Shown here one piece after another: positions 51,221-63,400 of a stretch of 64,000 bases of DNA (position 1 is the first letter of the stretch; every line of letters begins with the position of its first letter). A model generated the notes under the pieces. The model was not told the origin of the DNA. It searched no databases and was given only the letters and a program-made list of their open reading frames with translations. This DNA is from Gymnorhina tibicen. Lineage: Eukaryota > Chordata > Aves > Passeriformes > Artamidae. The stretch covers positions 62,001 through 126,000 of the forward strand of contig VXAZ01008030.1 of the NCBI GenBank assembly GCA_013399875.1. The letters are read 5' to 3'. A program made the position numbers and the translations under genes.

Positions 51221-53277
51221 ACAAATTAGTGCTACCGTGGAAGACAGAGTTCAGCTGTTTATATACTAATATGCAGCAATTATGATAAAACAAAACTCAT
51301 TCTGAAATTCTGCTGTAACTATGGTAACCTACATTCAATGTATTCCATTAAAAATATAAAAAAAGGCTCCCCAGCAGGAGAGAGTAAATATTATCTATTA
51401 TTGATTGATGAAGGTTTCATACTGTGAAAAGTAGGTAATATATTTTTTGTGATGAAACACAGTTGTTAAACCTTCCTTTTTATTGATGATTATTGTCTGT
51501 TTAAATAGCATCAGGTAGTTGTCATTAATTTTTACATCTATTTTTAATAATTTGCTTCCTTCGTTAAAAGATCTCTGTTTTACAAAGGATCTCTGAGAAA
51601 TTCTATTTACCTTATTTTATCTGATTTCTATTTTCTAGTCTAGGATATTTCCACTAGTATTTGATTGAAACTTGACAAAGAGTTTATGACCCCAAATGAA
51701 CTTGGTATATTTGGATCATTTTAGTTTTAATAATAATAATAAATTCTGAAGGATTCTGCTGTTTAATGAGGAACAAGCAAGTTATGCAGATATTATTTTC
51801 TTTACTCACTAGTTATGGTTTACAAGGTATTTAAGTTAAATGTTGCAAATTACCTATGAAATAAAAACTTCAAAAATTCAGTTGGCAGCAATAATGTCAA
51901 AGCATAATGATGTGTGCTACTGGGAATGAGAGAGCAAAAATTGGCAGCACCAGGTAGGTACATTAGCAAAAAGCTTCCTATGCCCCTATCTCTCTAGAGA
52001 TCCATGGACAGAGCTGCTGAAGGGGCAAGCAGGATGGCTGTGCTGCAGGGCAGTCCCCAAGGCTGAAATAAACCCAGAACCTGAGCTTGATCTTTTCCTG
52101 TCAAAACTGTTTCCTATACAGAGCTAGTTCAGCTGTCTCCACAGGACTCTTCATGAGTCTAGAGAACGAGAGAGGGATTTGCTTGGAGATTTGAACAGTC
52201 ATCGGTAGAAGTTTAATCCATACAGTTATTGGAGCCTAGAAAATGGTTCAGCTCACTGTCAACATGAGTTCCAATTTAGCTGCTTGAACATGGCCAGTTA
52301 GAGAGGTTTAAGAAGCCTTCTTTGGGTGTCTCATCCTTCAGCTGCTGGTCTTGCAAAGTGTTTTTCTCCTGTATATGTTCTGACATATTTACCAAGTCTT
52401 TGACGCTATCACAGGTACCCTAAGTAATTTAAAAGGGAATTGGATACCTGTATGAACTGTGATACTGACTGGAGCCCTAGATCTCTGCTCAGCGTCATGG
52501 GAACTTCTACATATGGGTGACAGATGACACACAGCTAAAGACACCTTCATTTGAAGCCAAATGCCACTCATGCTATATATTCTGTATCTTCATGGGCATG
52601 ACACAAGACAACAACAGAGATATGATCTATATTGTTGGAATTTCCTGATAGGGGCAATATTCAGGTTTCTCTTGTCTCCATTTAAACCAGACTTTTCCTT
52701 CACCCAAAGCGTCCGTGGGAACACAGCTTAGTTGGGTGCATCAGATTCAGAGCATTACATGAGCGATAAAATGTTACTGCATTAGCTGACATATCCGGTA
52801 GAAGAGATAGAAAGAGAGATCTACAGCAATATTGAAAAAGTGTCATGGAGAATTATTTTCTTATTTTTAGATCAAGACCGAAATCACAGTTAGGATTCTG
52901 TAAAAAACATATTGATATAACTTCTGTAGAAAAAAAAGCTTAGGTCTTCAGCAATGTATCCCTCAACTACTCACTGGTGACAGAAATGGGTTTTCTCTAA
53001 GCTGTGCCTACAGTTGTACAACACCGTGATTCTTATTCAGATCCATTTAGGTTTATCTGTACTGTTTTGCTTTCTCAAAAGGAGAGAAAAGAATGGAAAA
53101 TAATGATGATAGAATGTGGGGGGGAAGAAATGGTATTTTCATTTTACTCACAGCGCAAACAACCTCTCTATCTTCTTGTTTGGTTTTGTTGTATGAATTC
53201 ACTCTGAAGTGATGATACAGATTATGAGGCTGTTATCCTGAATAAAAAGTGCTGCCGTTAATTCTCTTTTGCTGCAG

Positions 53278-53464
53278 CTATGGGCCATTATTTCCAATAG
53301 CTGTAGGTGTCACTTCCAGTACTGTGACCCATCAGGAAATCTCTCAGGAAACTGAAAGAGTTTACACAGTGGCCTGGCAAGAATATAATTTACAGGGCAG
53401 CAGAAGGGGCAACTGCCTCCTGATCTCAGATTTATTCCTCATTGCTACTGCAGAGCTTAAATAA
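53278..53464 (+). CDS. Possible last exon with stop beside AATAAA
   Basis: The acceptor AATTCTCTTTTGCTGCAG (ending 53277) is strong. The frame accepting phase 2 (one base, C) reads YGPLFPIAVGVTSSTVTHQE, then ISQETERVYTVAWQEYNLQ, and stays open to TAA at 53462-53464. It therefore fits the phase-2 end of exon C, across an intron of about 46.7 kb. An AATAAA at 53460-53465 overlaps the stop codon, which would be unusually close for a used poly(A) signal. The first 40 residues look protein-like and the rest less so. No donor of GT type follows the good part in phase. The family was not recognised. Confidence 0.3.
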
Positions 53465-55118
53465 ATACAAGGAAATGTACTTTTCCTGCTGTTGAGCTAT
53501 TCTCCTGCCTCTCCACGGTGAGTTTGAGCTCCCCAAGACAGTATATCCTCTGTTCTCTAACTGCCTGCCAGTGTCAGAGCCTGTGTCAGGACTGCAGCCT
53601 TCTGCAGGGCACTGGCAGCAGGGAGGGAAGGAAATGTCCATTGTTCTAGGGGTTCCAGGGGAGAAAACAAAGATGGAAAGCATAAGGATGAAGGAGGAGT
53701 TTATATCTGGTTAGTAGCAAGTATAAAGGGGATGGAGAAAACAGGGAAAAGAAGCAGCATCTGGTGGTGAACATCTGGGACTAGATATTCCATAGATAGA
53801 CTGAACTTTTTATTAATTTTTTTTCCTTATGTTCTTTCATTTAAAAGGAAATCTTTTCAGTCCCTGGCTTTTTGTATCCACAATAATAATTTAAAACAGG
53901 AGACACATCTTTCAGAGCTATTAATTTGTTTATGCCATGGGGAAATATTTAGCTACTATATAAGAATTTGTGCTACTCATATTCTGATAATAGAAATTGA
54001 TGGGAAGAGTATTTTTTCTTATACCTACCCTTAAAATGCTGGGAAATGATCCTCTGAAGCTGAAAACCAAACTCATTACTATTGGGATTCTTGGAGATGG
54101 ACAAATAACTTGTGGTTATTATCTTTCTTGGAAAGCTTTGACTTTCTTTCTATTTGATAATAATCTTTAAAAAGGCTATGACTTTTTGTTGTGTCTTTCT
54201 TCTTCCCTTCTCTCTTTGTGTATTCACTATTCTGTCATTTTTGAGTATTTAGTGGTTTGTAAAGAGTTGTGACTATGTGGTAATTGAATCAGAACCTCTG
54301 AACTGATGCATGCATCACCATGAATGTTTTTTTTTCCTTACATTTGAATGGACCAGGTAGAATGAGATGTACAGTGCCAAACAAAAATACACTGTCCATG
54401 GATACTTCACAAATAATTCCTCTGAATCCCTTTGGTTTTCCTATTTGTGTATTAGCTACTAGCTGAAGGTATGCAGAAAACCATTGTAAAAGGAGTAATA
54501 ATTAAGGACCAAATTAATTTACTTTATAAAACTATTTGCAGCCCAATTTTTAAAAAAGTCTTTTTGATCTATGTATATGTATTTTGGCTGTCAGGTAGTG
54601 GTTGGGCTCCGTATTGTTTCTGGAATCCTCATGGATTTGTTGGAAAGAAAGGAACCTAAGATTTCCAACCTCTTTATTTTTATGGAACCACCATCAGTTT
54701 GGATAGTGGCTCAATATGGCTCCTCAAATAGAAGTAAGAGCTCATAGTGTCTAGGTCTATATCAATAGGTTTACCCTTGCCTTCTTCAAAATATACTGGA
54801 TTTCTTCACTAGATCTGTTTAGTTTGGAAATCAAAATGTATCACTACTGGAATTAGCTACTACTTACTAACCTAATTCTACCAGACTCATTTGTTTCCCT
54901 CTTTCTACTTACCAGCACATTTTATTCTGTCTCTACGGTGCTTTTGCTACAACTGAAGAACAATCAGCAGCTATGCCATGTTATTGCATTATTTCTTATT
55001 ATACAAAATTAAGAAATTAAGAGCTACGACAACAAATTAAGGAAGAAAAAAAAGAAGATACAGAATTAAAGCCTTTACAGTGTCTTTCCACAGATCTTGT
55101 ATTAGCACAACATCCTGG

Positions 55119-55156
55119 TCTTGAGAACAGATCAAATAGAGATCTTGAGAACAGAT
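55119..55156. repeat. Short direct duplication
   Basis: TCTTGAGAACAGAT occurs at 55119-55132 and again at 55143-55156, offset by 24 bp. A local slip duplication is the simplest reading. Confidence 0.8.
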
Positions 55157-57238
55157 AGAGAACAAATCATTAATGAGACAGTACATAGGGAACATAATTA
55201 TTAATATTGCTGTTACAATATTTTACATAGACTGCAAATTCATTGAATCAGGGACTGTCTTAATTCTTTCTGAGTAATGCCTGACATGTTATGATACTAA
55301 CAAATATTTAAAAAATAATTTATAATATCAGAGAATGAGAACAAGGTGTAATATGGCCAGAATTGTAGAAGAAACAGATTATTAATTTTCACTTATAAAG
55401 AGCATTAGCTGGTAGAAACCTAAGTGTTTCTGCCCATCTAAACACCCACAAGAACTGCAAGAAAGTGAAATTAACACTTCTGGGATATATAAGAATTTTA
55501 ACTCTTTAAATTCATATATAGTGCTTCAAATGTATTTTGCTTTGCAGTGCAGTTTAGTTTGCTAAACAAACTAACTTCTTGTTTACTGATGCTAGTTTAG
55601 CCTAGCATATAAAATTAACATTGCACAACAGCTAATTTTGAAACAGAAATAGGTATTATATTTGAAATGGTAAAGAATTTCTATTTTGCTCTTATTTGAA
55701 GGCTTTCCATATGTCCATTTATTTATTAAGGAAAGGTAATGAAAATTCTTGTGTTTTCACAAAGCATTTTGCCTGTTTTCCAACAGGCGTTTTCTGATGA
55801 AAAACAATTGTACCACTACATTTCCAGAAAACTTTTACACATGTAGACATTTAAGGAGTGAAGGAACGAGCACAGATCCCCAGATAAACTTTTGCCTTAT
55901 TTCTACTGATTTGAAAATAAGATGGTAGTAACTATTGTGTTTCTCTTCTTTCAAATATAGAAGTCAAACTTTACCTGTACTGCGCTGTGTTTCACAACCA
56001 AACAAAATTTCACCTGGAGAAACAACATTTTCAGTGTGGAATATCAGGGAAATGTTTGAAATCTCAGGAAGGAAAGCCAGCCTATGAGAGGATCCTTCTA
56101 TTTTTTAGCACTGTGTAGTTTTCTAGGTACATCTTGCCCCTGAAAATATTAGCCCTGAAGCACTCTTATCATGTTTTTGTCATGAGAGTGAAAGAGGTAT
56201 GACTCAGAGAGCCTCAGGCAACAGTGAATTACCATGGACTGTCCTATAATTGAGTGAAATATATTTACACTCTTCAATAGGTGAGACAAAATATATTTTG
56301 AGTAAAAAAAGGAAAGTAAAAAAGTATATGAGCCAAATTGAATGTGCTATATATTTATCATTAGGAGGGTAAATGAATGCATATGGAAGCAGGAATCCAG
56401 CAAAGCTTTTACAGTAGAGGTAAAAGAAAAAAGCTGGTGGTGTTATATTAATGATTACTAAATTATCAGTCAGATTGCTGATGAGAGACAGTCTGGCTCT
56501 TCAGGGATGTGGGTGAGGGCACATGCATGCACACACATACACGCCCCTGAAGATGCACCCCCAAACCTCATCTTTCTATGCAGGAACCACTCCCTGAGGC
56601 TGAGATATGCACCAGCTATTCAGCTGCATCTGTTTCACCTAAGACACAGTGCCTGACTCTTTTCTTATTCTTCGCATGTCTCCGACTGAGGTAAAACACA
56701 GAAAAATAAGCTCTTTCACTAAAAGGTACATTTACTTCACATGGTTTAGCTCCCTGTGGTAATTTAACCACGTCTGCGCTACCTTACCAAGGCTTTTGGT
56801 GCTAAAACATTTTCAATCTGGAGTTTAGACTGATACCTTCTTCCTGTTTAAACTACGACTGAAGTTAGTGGAGCTTTCACACCTTACTGTTTAGCCTAGG
56901 CAATCTCATTTCTCTGCTTTGAGACACAAAGGGGAAAAGTAACTCCTACGGACATTAACTGAGGTTACTGGGCTGAAATCAGATCTATTTTAATATCCCA
57001 CAGTAGAAGAAATAATTCACGGGTTAATAACATGCTGGCATTGCATTCTACTACAGACATGATTACCTTTGATGGCTTTTTGTCCTTGCAAAGATAAACA
57101 TGACAGAGCAGTTAATGTAATTACACTATGGTTAAGCACACTTATGATAAGAAAGAAGAATAAAAAATTCTGCTTAAGGCTGACTGCATTGGGAAGATTT
57201 GTCATTTCAAAGTGAAAATTACAACAGAAAGTGGTACG

Positions 57239-57345
57239 TAAATAAAAATCTTAAAAATGAAAATTAAAAAATGAAAAATTTTTAATTTTTATTTAGTGAA
57301 AATTTTAAAAATTACTTACAACCACTTACTAAAACTAATAAAATT
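57239..57345. repeat. Extreme A/T-rich patch with inverted repeat
   Basis: The patch is almost free of G and C. Within it AAAATTAAAAA is followed a few bases later by its complement-like TTTTTAATTTTT, able to pair as a short hairpin. It could be a local unwinding or matrix-attachment-type sequence, but the composition alone explains the pairing. Confidence 0.6.
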
Positions 57346-57740
57346 TAAGAACTCTGATTTAATAAACACGTATTTTTCTCAAGCACTTTTTCGGTGCCAG
57401 TAAAATCAGAGAAGCCTTCCTACTGAATATAATTTGAATCCTAGAATTCCAGCTGAGGGGAAAAACTGACACACAGACCATATAATTACAGAGATAATTT
57501 TCTTCAAGCTTTTTTTCTCTTTGATCTCTTCCCTAAATAATGACAAAACACATAAAAGCTGTGATGAGTGTATCCCTACACTCTACCCCTGAGCACTTTT
57601 TTCTTCACTCATGTATGAGAACTATTCACAAACAATTTGTTCAAACAGGTACTACCAAAACCTGTTGGTTTGGAAGATGCTGCAGGTATTTTTTGTATCA
57701 GTAGGGAAGGGAATAGGTCAGTACATCATCTGTACATCAG

Positions 57741-58340
57741 CTCAAGCAGGACCACCTAAAGGCAATTGCCTAGGACAATGTGGTGGCTTTTGAATATCTC
57801 CAAGTATGGAGACTCCATAATCTTCCTGGGCAATCTCTGTCAGTGCTCAGTCACCCTTGCAGGAAAATGTGCTTCCTGATCTTCAGGAGGAACATCCTGT
57901 ATTCCAATTTTTGCCCTTTGCCTCTGGTCCTGTTAAAGGGCACCACTGAGCAAAGTCTGATGCTGTCTTCCTCATTCCCCCTCTCAAATGGTGTGTGCTT
58001 GCTTTTTACTGTCCTCTCTGCCCTGAACTCCAGCATCATCTCATGGTTGCTGCAGCCATGGCTGCCTTTGACCTTTACATCCCCAACACGCTGCTCATTG
58101 TGAGCATGAAGTCCAGCAGAGCACCTCTTCTCATTGACTCTTCTATTGCTCAGAAGAGGAAGTTAACCATCAGTGAACTACAGAAACTTCCTGAATTGCT
58201 TAAATTCCTCTGTGCTGTCCCTCCAGAAGGTATCAGGGTGTCTGAGGCCATGAAAATCAGGGCTTGTAAGTGTGAGGCGGTTCCTATCTGCTTGTAGAGG
58301 ATCTGATAAAGGAAAACTGACTGAGACTTCTGAGTAGTCA
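57741..58340 (-). mobile_element. CR1 LINE, 3' part joined to endonuclease part
   Basis: The plus strand from 57741 shows the complement of the CR1 3' region: CTCAAGCAGGACCACCTAAA, GGCTTTTGAATATCTCCAAG, TGGAGACTCCATAATCTTCC and GGGCACCACTGAGCAAAGTC. From about 58000 it shows the complement of the endonuclease end of ORF2: TTGCTGCAGCCATGGCTGCC, AGCAGAGCACCTCTTCTCAT, TCCCTCCAGAAGGTATCAGG. Both parts are on the minus strand in collinear order, with the polymerase region missing between them. This is one copy with a large internal deletion, or two adjacent copies. The plus-strand open frame at 57995-58297 is antisense to the endonuclease. Confidence 0.85.
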
Positions 58341-60102
58341 ACAGACCAGTTCAGTGCTCCCCATTAAGGACATATATGAGTTTGGAGAAAGGGCACAGTG
58401 ACAGAAAGTTGCTGACCAGCCTTGAGAGACAAAATGTTCTCTGAAAAACACCATTCTCTATAAGGCACTTCAGTAATTTCATTTTGTAAGTTTCAATGTC
58501 ATGAAGACACATGCTCTACTCATACTACAAATAGGTTTCACACTTTGATGAAGAAAACATTACTTTTGCGATTTAACCCCCCCTAAACCCCATATCGTAC
58601 ATGTAATTTATTCATTCTAGCAAGGAGAATAAGAAATCAGTCTTTAAACTTCAGTGTAATAAGAGTGGAATCCAGTGTAAAAATAAATTAGAGACAGAAT
58701 TTAATTATTGCTTTTCTCTGCATGATTTGCTCCCTAGCCCCTTTGCAAACTTTCTAACACTTATTTAAAATTCCTCTCTTATCCCACATCTGTTGACATT
58801 ATTTACATTCAGAACTCTGATGTGTTTACCATACAATTAGAATAGATCTTCATTTTAATTAAATATCAATTCAGGATCACAGCTTCAAGCTATTTGTCAG
58901 CACTGATAGTGATCAATAGAAGGAGATGCTGAACAAAGAAGACAAATAGATTTTCTGAGTAGTCAAATATTTTTCCTTTCTTCACATACCCCATTTTTTA
59001 ATAGAGGATGAAGAGATTAAATTTCTTGCATCGTTTTAGTTATTCCATGGCACATATTTAGAAAGTTGAAATGAAAAGCTAATTGCTACATCATTATGCT
59101 TAATTGACATGCTACCTTTTTCTCTGTAACTCACCATGACAGCTTCGTTTAACTGCAATGTGGTGACTGCCTGTCCCAGGAGTAAAACTTTCAGTAGCTG
59201 TGGGCAAATTCCTAAAAGTAAAACTTGGTTAGCAATGTGGAATTCACACCAGGCCCCTTGGGGCCATGAATCCATTATCTTGCTAATGCAAAATACACGT
59301 AACAACCTTGTAACTTATAGCTCAAGTATATATCATACTCAGTTTACACTTTTTAATTTTCATGCTGACATAAGTTTTGAGCCTTTTCAGGTCTTTCACC
59401 CACTGACATCTGTCCCTGCATGGTATGTTTATGGTCATATCCCTTCTCAGTCTTGTTTTACTCTACTGAACAAGAAAAAGATCTTTATTCTTCTCTCTTG
59501 AGATAGTGCCCAGTTTCTGGTCAGCATTCTAGTAGTTCTCTGCACCTCTTAAATTTACCTGCTTTGAAAAATTGTCAACAAGGTTCAGTGGGGGTGAGCT
59601 CATTTAAACACAGAGCTACATCCTCATCAGCAGTGAACCTGTTTTAGCCGATACGTGTTTGCATCAGTTGCCTTTTCACATTTGCACTGAATTGGAGACA
59701 TGCTGGACATTGTGTGATTGACTATTTTTCACCCCATACCTACTTTTAGGTCATTTGCAAGCATTTAGTTCATTGCTCTGTAGAAATACTAATTGTGGAT
59801 TCCAGAATATATCATCTTTCTTTTAGATTTTGTTTTTAGATTGCTAAATTTTATCATAGATTTTATCTCTCCCTCCCCCTCTCCCTCCCATCTTCCCCAG
59901 TTCTCCCTTCCCTCCCTCCTTCCTGCTATTGCTTCCTTCCGTACCTCTTCATTATCCATTCCTTTGCCTGTCCATATCCATACAAAAAAAAGGCAGTACG
60001 GAACTTACCTTGCAATGAAAATGTAGTTCAAAGGGAATACAGGTAAGGAGAATCTTAGTGCTGAACAGGTTCTTCATAGCTTTTTGCATTTGTTATTGTA
60101 AA
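58341..60102. other. Non-coding sequence between two CR1 copies
   Basis: No gene is supported. A C/T-rich tract lies at 59866-59931. A 46-bp segment before GTAAGG at 60042 is open in one frame, but its acceptor context is A-rich and poor. Confidence 0.5.
59866..59931. repeat. Polypyrimidine (CCCT-rich) tract
   Basis: Long C/T-only runs with irregular CCCTC units. Low complexity. Confidence 0.85.
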
Positions 60103-60472
60103 TACAGACTGGAGAAGATAAAGCTCCAGAGACACCTTATAGCAGCCTTCCAGTTCCTAAAAGAGGGCTACAATAGAGCTGGAGAGGGACTTTTGACAAC
60201 GGTGTTTAGTGATGGGTCAAAGGAGAATGGCCTTAAACTGAAAGAAAGTATATTTGGGTTGGATATTAGGAAGAAATTCTTCACTGTGAGGGTGGCGACG
60301 CACTGGATCACATTGCCCAGAGCAGTTGTGATTCCCCACCCCTGGATGTTGAAGGGCAGGTTGGATGGGGCTTTAAGAAAGGTGGTCCAGTGGAAGGTTT
60401 CCCTGCCATGGCAGGGGGTGTGGAACTAGGTGGTCTTTTAGGTTCCTTCCAACCCAAGTCATTCTATTGTTC
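60103..60472 (+). mobile_element. CR1 LINE 3'-end fragment
   Basis: This is a plus-strand CR1 end. It runs from ACTGGAGAAGATAAAGCTCC through ACCTTATAGCAGCCTTCCAG, ATTAGGAAGAAATTCTTCAC and TGGTGTAAT-type 3' sequence to GGTTCCTTCCAACCCAAGTC and the ATTCTATTGTTCT tail. The translated part (about 60100-60429) is one frame of the ORF2 C-terminus and still open by chance. The element is 5'-truncated at about 60103, as most bird CR1 copies are. Confidence 0.9.
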
Positions 60473-63400
60473 TCTGAAATACTGATTACAGATATTTGTA
60501 TGCATGAAAGATAATTCTTTCACACTTTGTGGGACATTATTCCTTGGCAATTAAATCACATATATTTTGAGTACTACGTTGTAAGACTGTACATTGCCTC
60601 AGTTTAAAATCTTAAATTCCAAGACATAAAATTTAAATAATGAATTTCAATTTTAAAATCCTTTTATTTATCAAGAGAAATGGGATGAGGAAAGAAGAAA
60701 GGGAAAGAGAGAAGAGGTATCTTGATAGTAAACTTTTGGCCTGTCACACTGGGGTAGCAGATGAAAGGAGACTATAGGTCTGTGGAGAGGTTGGGAGGTC
60801 AAACAAAAATGAACCTCACTAATGGAAAGGCCTGATTTTCCTGTAGTAAATTCAAATCTGTATTAAATTTCTAGGCTGAAACATTTTAATGGTGTTCTTG
60901 CCTGTAACAAATTTTTACAGCACATTTCTAATAATTTGTTTATGTTTTACTTCTGTGTCTACTGAATATCAATTTCTGTTTCATGTATGCTGTTCTAGTA
61001 GTGGTACCTATTTAAAGGCACTCTGAACCTATGTGCAAATGAAATGTGTGTCAATGTGTGTGTATAAGTGCATGCATACACTTGGATGTTTTAAGTGATG
61101 GCTATTTAGAAAGCTTGACAAGGGCTTCATGCAATGAAAAATGAAATGGATGTGGAAGAGAGACCGAAAAGACAAGTGAATGAAGGGGCATAAATGGAGT
61201 GTTAGTCGGTAAATATCTAGCCAAATTTTCGTTTAGCAGAGCTCTGGCTGAGTGACTCAATATCTAATCCTGCTATGCCAAAAAGTATTTATTTCTTAAA
61301 AACATATATTTGATGTAACATATGCAGTGATGCTGTGATTGGAACTCAGTAATATGTGTATGGTTTACTCTAGCTGCAAATAATATGATTGAAATTTTTT
61401 TTATGGCTCATTAAATAGCTCTTTTATCTGTGTCAAGTGGTATTCTCCTTCACATATAAATGCCATATTCTTATGTGAATATTTGCATGTCCATGTTTAT
61501 CATTCACATTTTCATGACTATCCAAGCATGAGAACTAATAATTTTCCAGTAAAGTTTCTTACAGAAAGCAGATGTCAGAAGTCTGAAAGAATCCAGATAA
61601 GTAAGACCATGAGAAGTTAATTTTTAATTTTATAATATTTTCTCAGCTTCAGAAACAATAACGATTAATCACACCAGCCTTTGATTCCTACACAGTAATT
61701 ACATCAAAATCCATTTCTACATATAAAAAATTACTGCAAAGTCACACCTCATTATAAGACTGTAAAGACCAATGATGTATTGGTACTGGGTACTGCTAAA
61801 TGTGTTTTTACATGACATGGTAGGACATGAGTGATACGAATGCTCAGTGTTTTAAAGTTGTGAATGGAAATCCAAATGATAATCAAGTTGTCTTTATAGA
61901 CTCACATGAATTAATTAAATCAGATTTTTATCTAGTCAGAAATACTCTGGTGATTTAATTGTTAATTAAATGTTCACAATAGAATTTTTATTTATGTTAA
62001 CTTTGCAATTTTGAAATGTGCTGGACCAATAAAAACATTCATATAGATTTCGAAATAGATAAACTTATTTAAATAAACTGAAGTGTATGCCCATTGCTAG
62101 CCAACGACAAATACGATCAAGTAAACACAAAGTGGGACTTAAACACCATAGTAGTTCTTCAATAAAGGCATTTAATCTGTATTTTTAATTAGTGTAGTTT
62201 TGAAAAATCCTCTGCCTTCCATCTTGGCAAGCCTTTTGTTTTGGTTGGTTTCGTTGGTTTTGTTGTTGCTTTTGTTGGTTGGTTGTTTTTTCCCCCCTTT
62301 TCTCCCCTTATTTTAATACGTTTTGGCAATTTCAAACCTGCTTTGAGAAGGATTTCCATGCCTTCCAAATCTGAGACTCAACAGTATCTCTTTCTTCCCC
62401 CTCATGTCCCTCAGCTTTTCTACCTTTTCCTCTTTGCCTGCGGTTCAAGTAACACATCACAAATAATACTATAAACGTGAATTGAAAAATCAGTTGTTGA
62501 TCTATCTAATATCATATGAGGGCATGGGCACCAGTCCAAAGTATTAAGACTCCTGACTGTCATATAGGCCTTGAATGTTCTAAAATCCCTTTCACTGACG
62601 TTTATTACCTCACAATTGGGGTGGACTAAAAGCATGCCCACAGGCAATTAAGGAAATTCAGCTAATGGCTGATAATTTATTAGGCCACTGTAATTCAATT
62701 CCACCGTTATGTGCCTTAGCTCTTAGCAAGCTCTTTCAAATGAAGTTAATACAAGGGCTTTACTTAGTATGTTTATGGTGGCATAGACAGGCCTTATCAA
62801 ATTTCTCAAGGACATGTTATTGTATAATGTTTTAAACAAAATTACAACCTTCCTGCCTATTTATGTAGACCAGAAGTATTACCTAAAGCTATTTTAAAAA
62901 ATAAATTAAAAAATCAGAGTTTCTCCATTAAATAAGGGTAAATATGTCATATATAGGGAGGGTGACATTTAAAATGCAGTCTTCTCCATGCTCAGTGATC
63001 CTAGCCATGCTAACTAAGAAGTCCAATGTTTTCCAGAGTTTCTTGTGTGCCACTGGGTCAGCTGGCAGATACCAGCTCCCAGGTAATGATGTACTTTGGG
63101 TCCAGCTTGGTAAGATCTTGTTCCCATGAGTCATCCTTATGCGTGCAACTCTTCCCATGACTGCTGAAATTTCCTGCACACAAAAATCCAACACAATGGT
63201 CCTTACCAGTTTTTGTGTTGGGTAACAGATCAAGTAGAAAACCTGTCTCCATGTGGATTGCTCTTGAAAAAGATGAACTTGATGGAACATTCAAAATGCT
63301 GGATTCAGCGAGGAAAAAGATCTCTCTGTAGGTGAGTGTGACTCCAGTCTTAAATTACCCACAGTGAAACAGACTGGCAGTGTCATTATCAGAAAAGCAG

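Larger units (their letters stand above)
42861..57740. other. Long non-coding stretch with two tentative exons
   Basis: This is about 14.9 kb, mostly featureless AT-rich DNA. Recognisable items are the tandem repeats at 44034-44084 and 44236-44297, a C/T block at 48550-48583, the tentative exons at 51062-51220 and 53278-53464, a 14-bp direct duplication at 55119-55156, and an extremely A/T-rich patch at about 57239-57345. No transposable element was recognised. Confidence 0.5.

Noticed and set aside
57995..58297. Plus-strand frame of 100 codons
   Set aside because: It is the complement of the CR1 endonuclease region on the minus strand.
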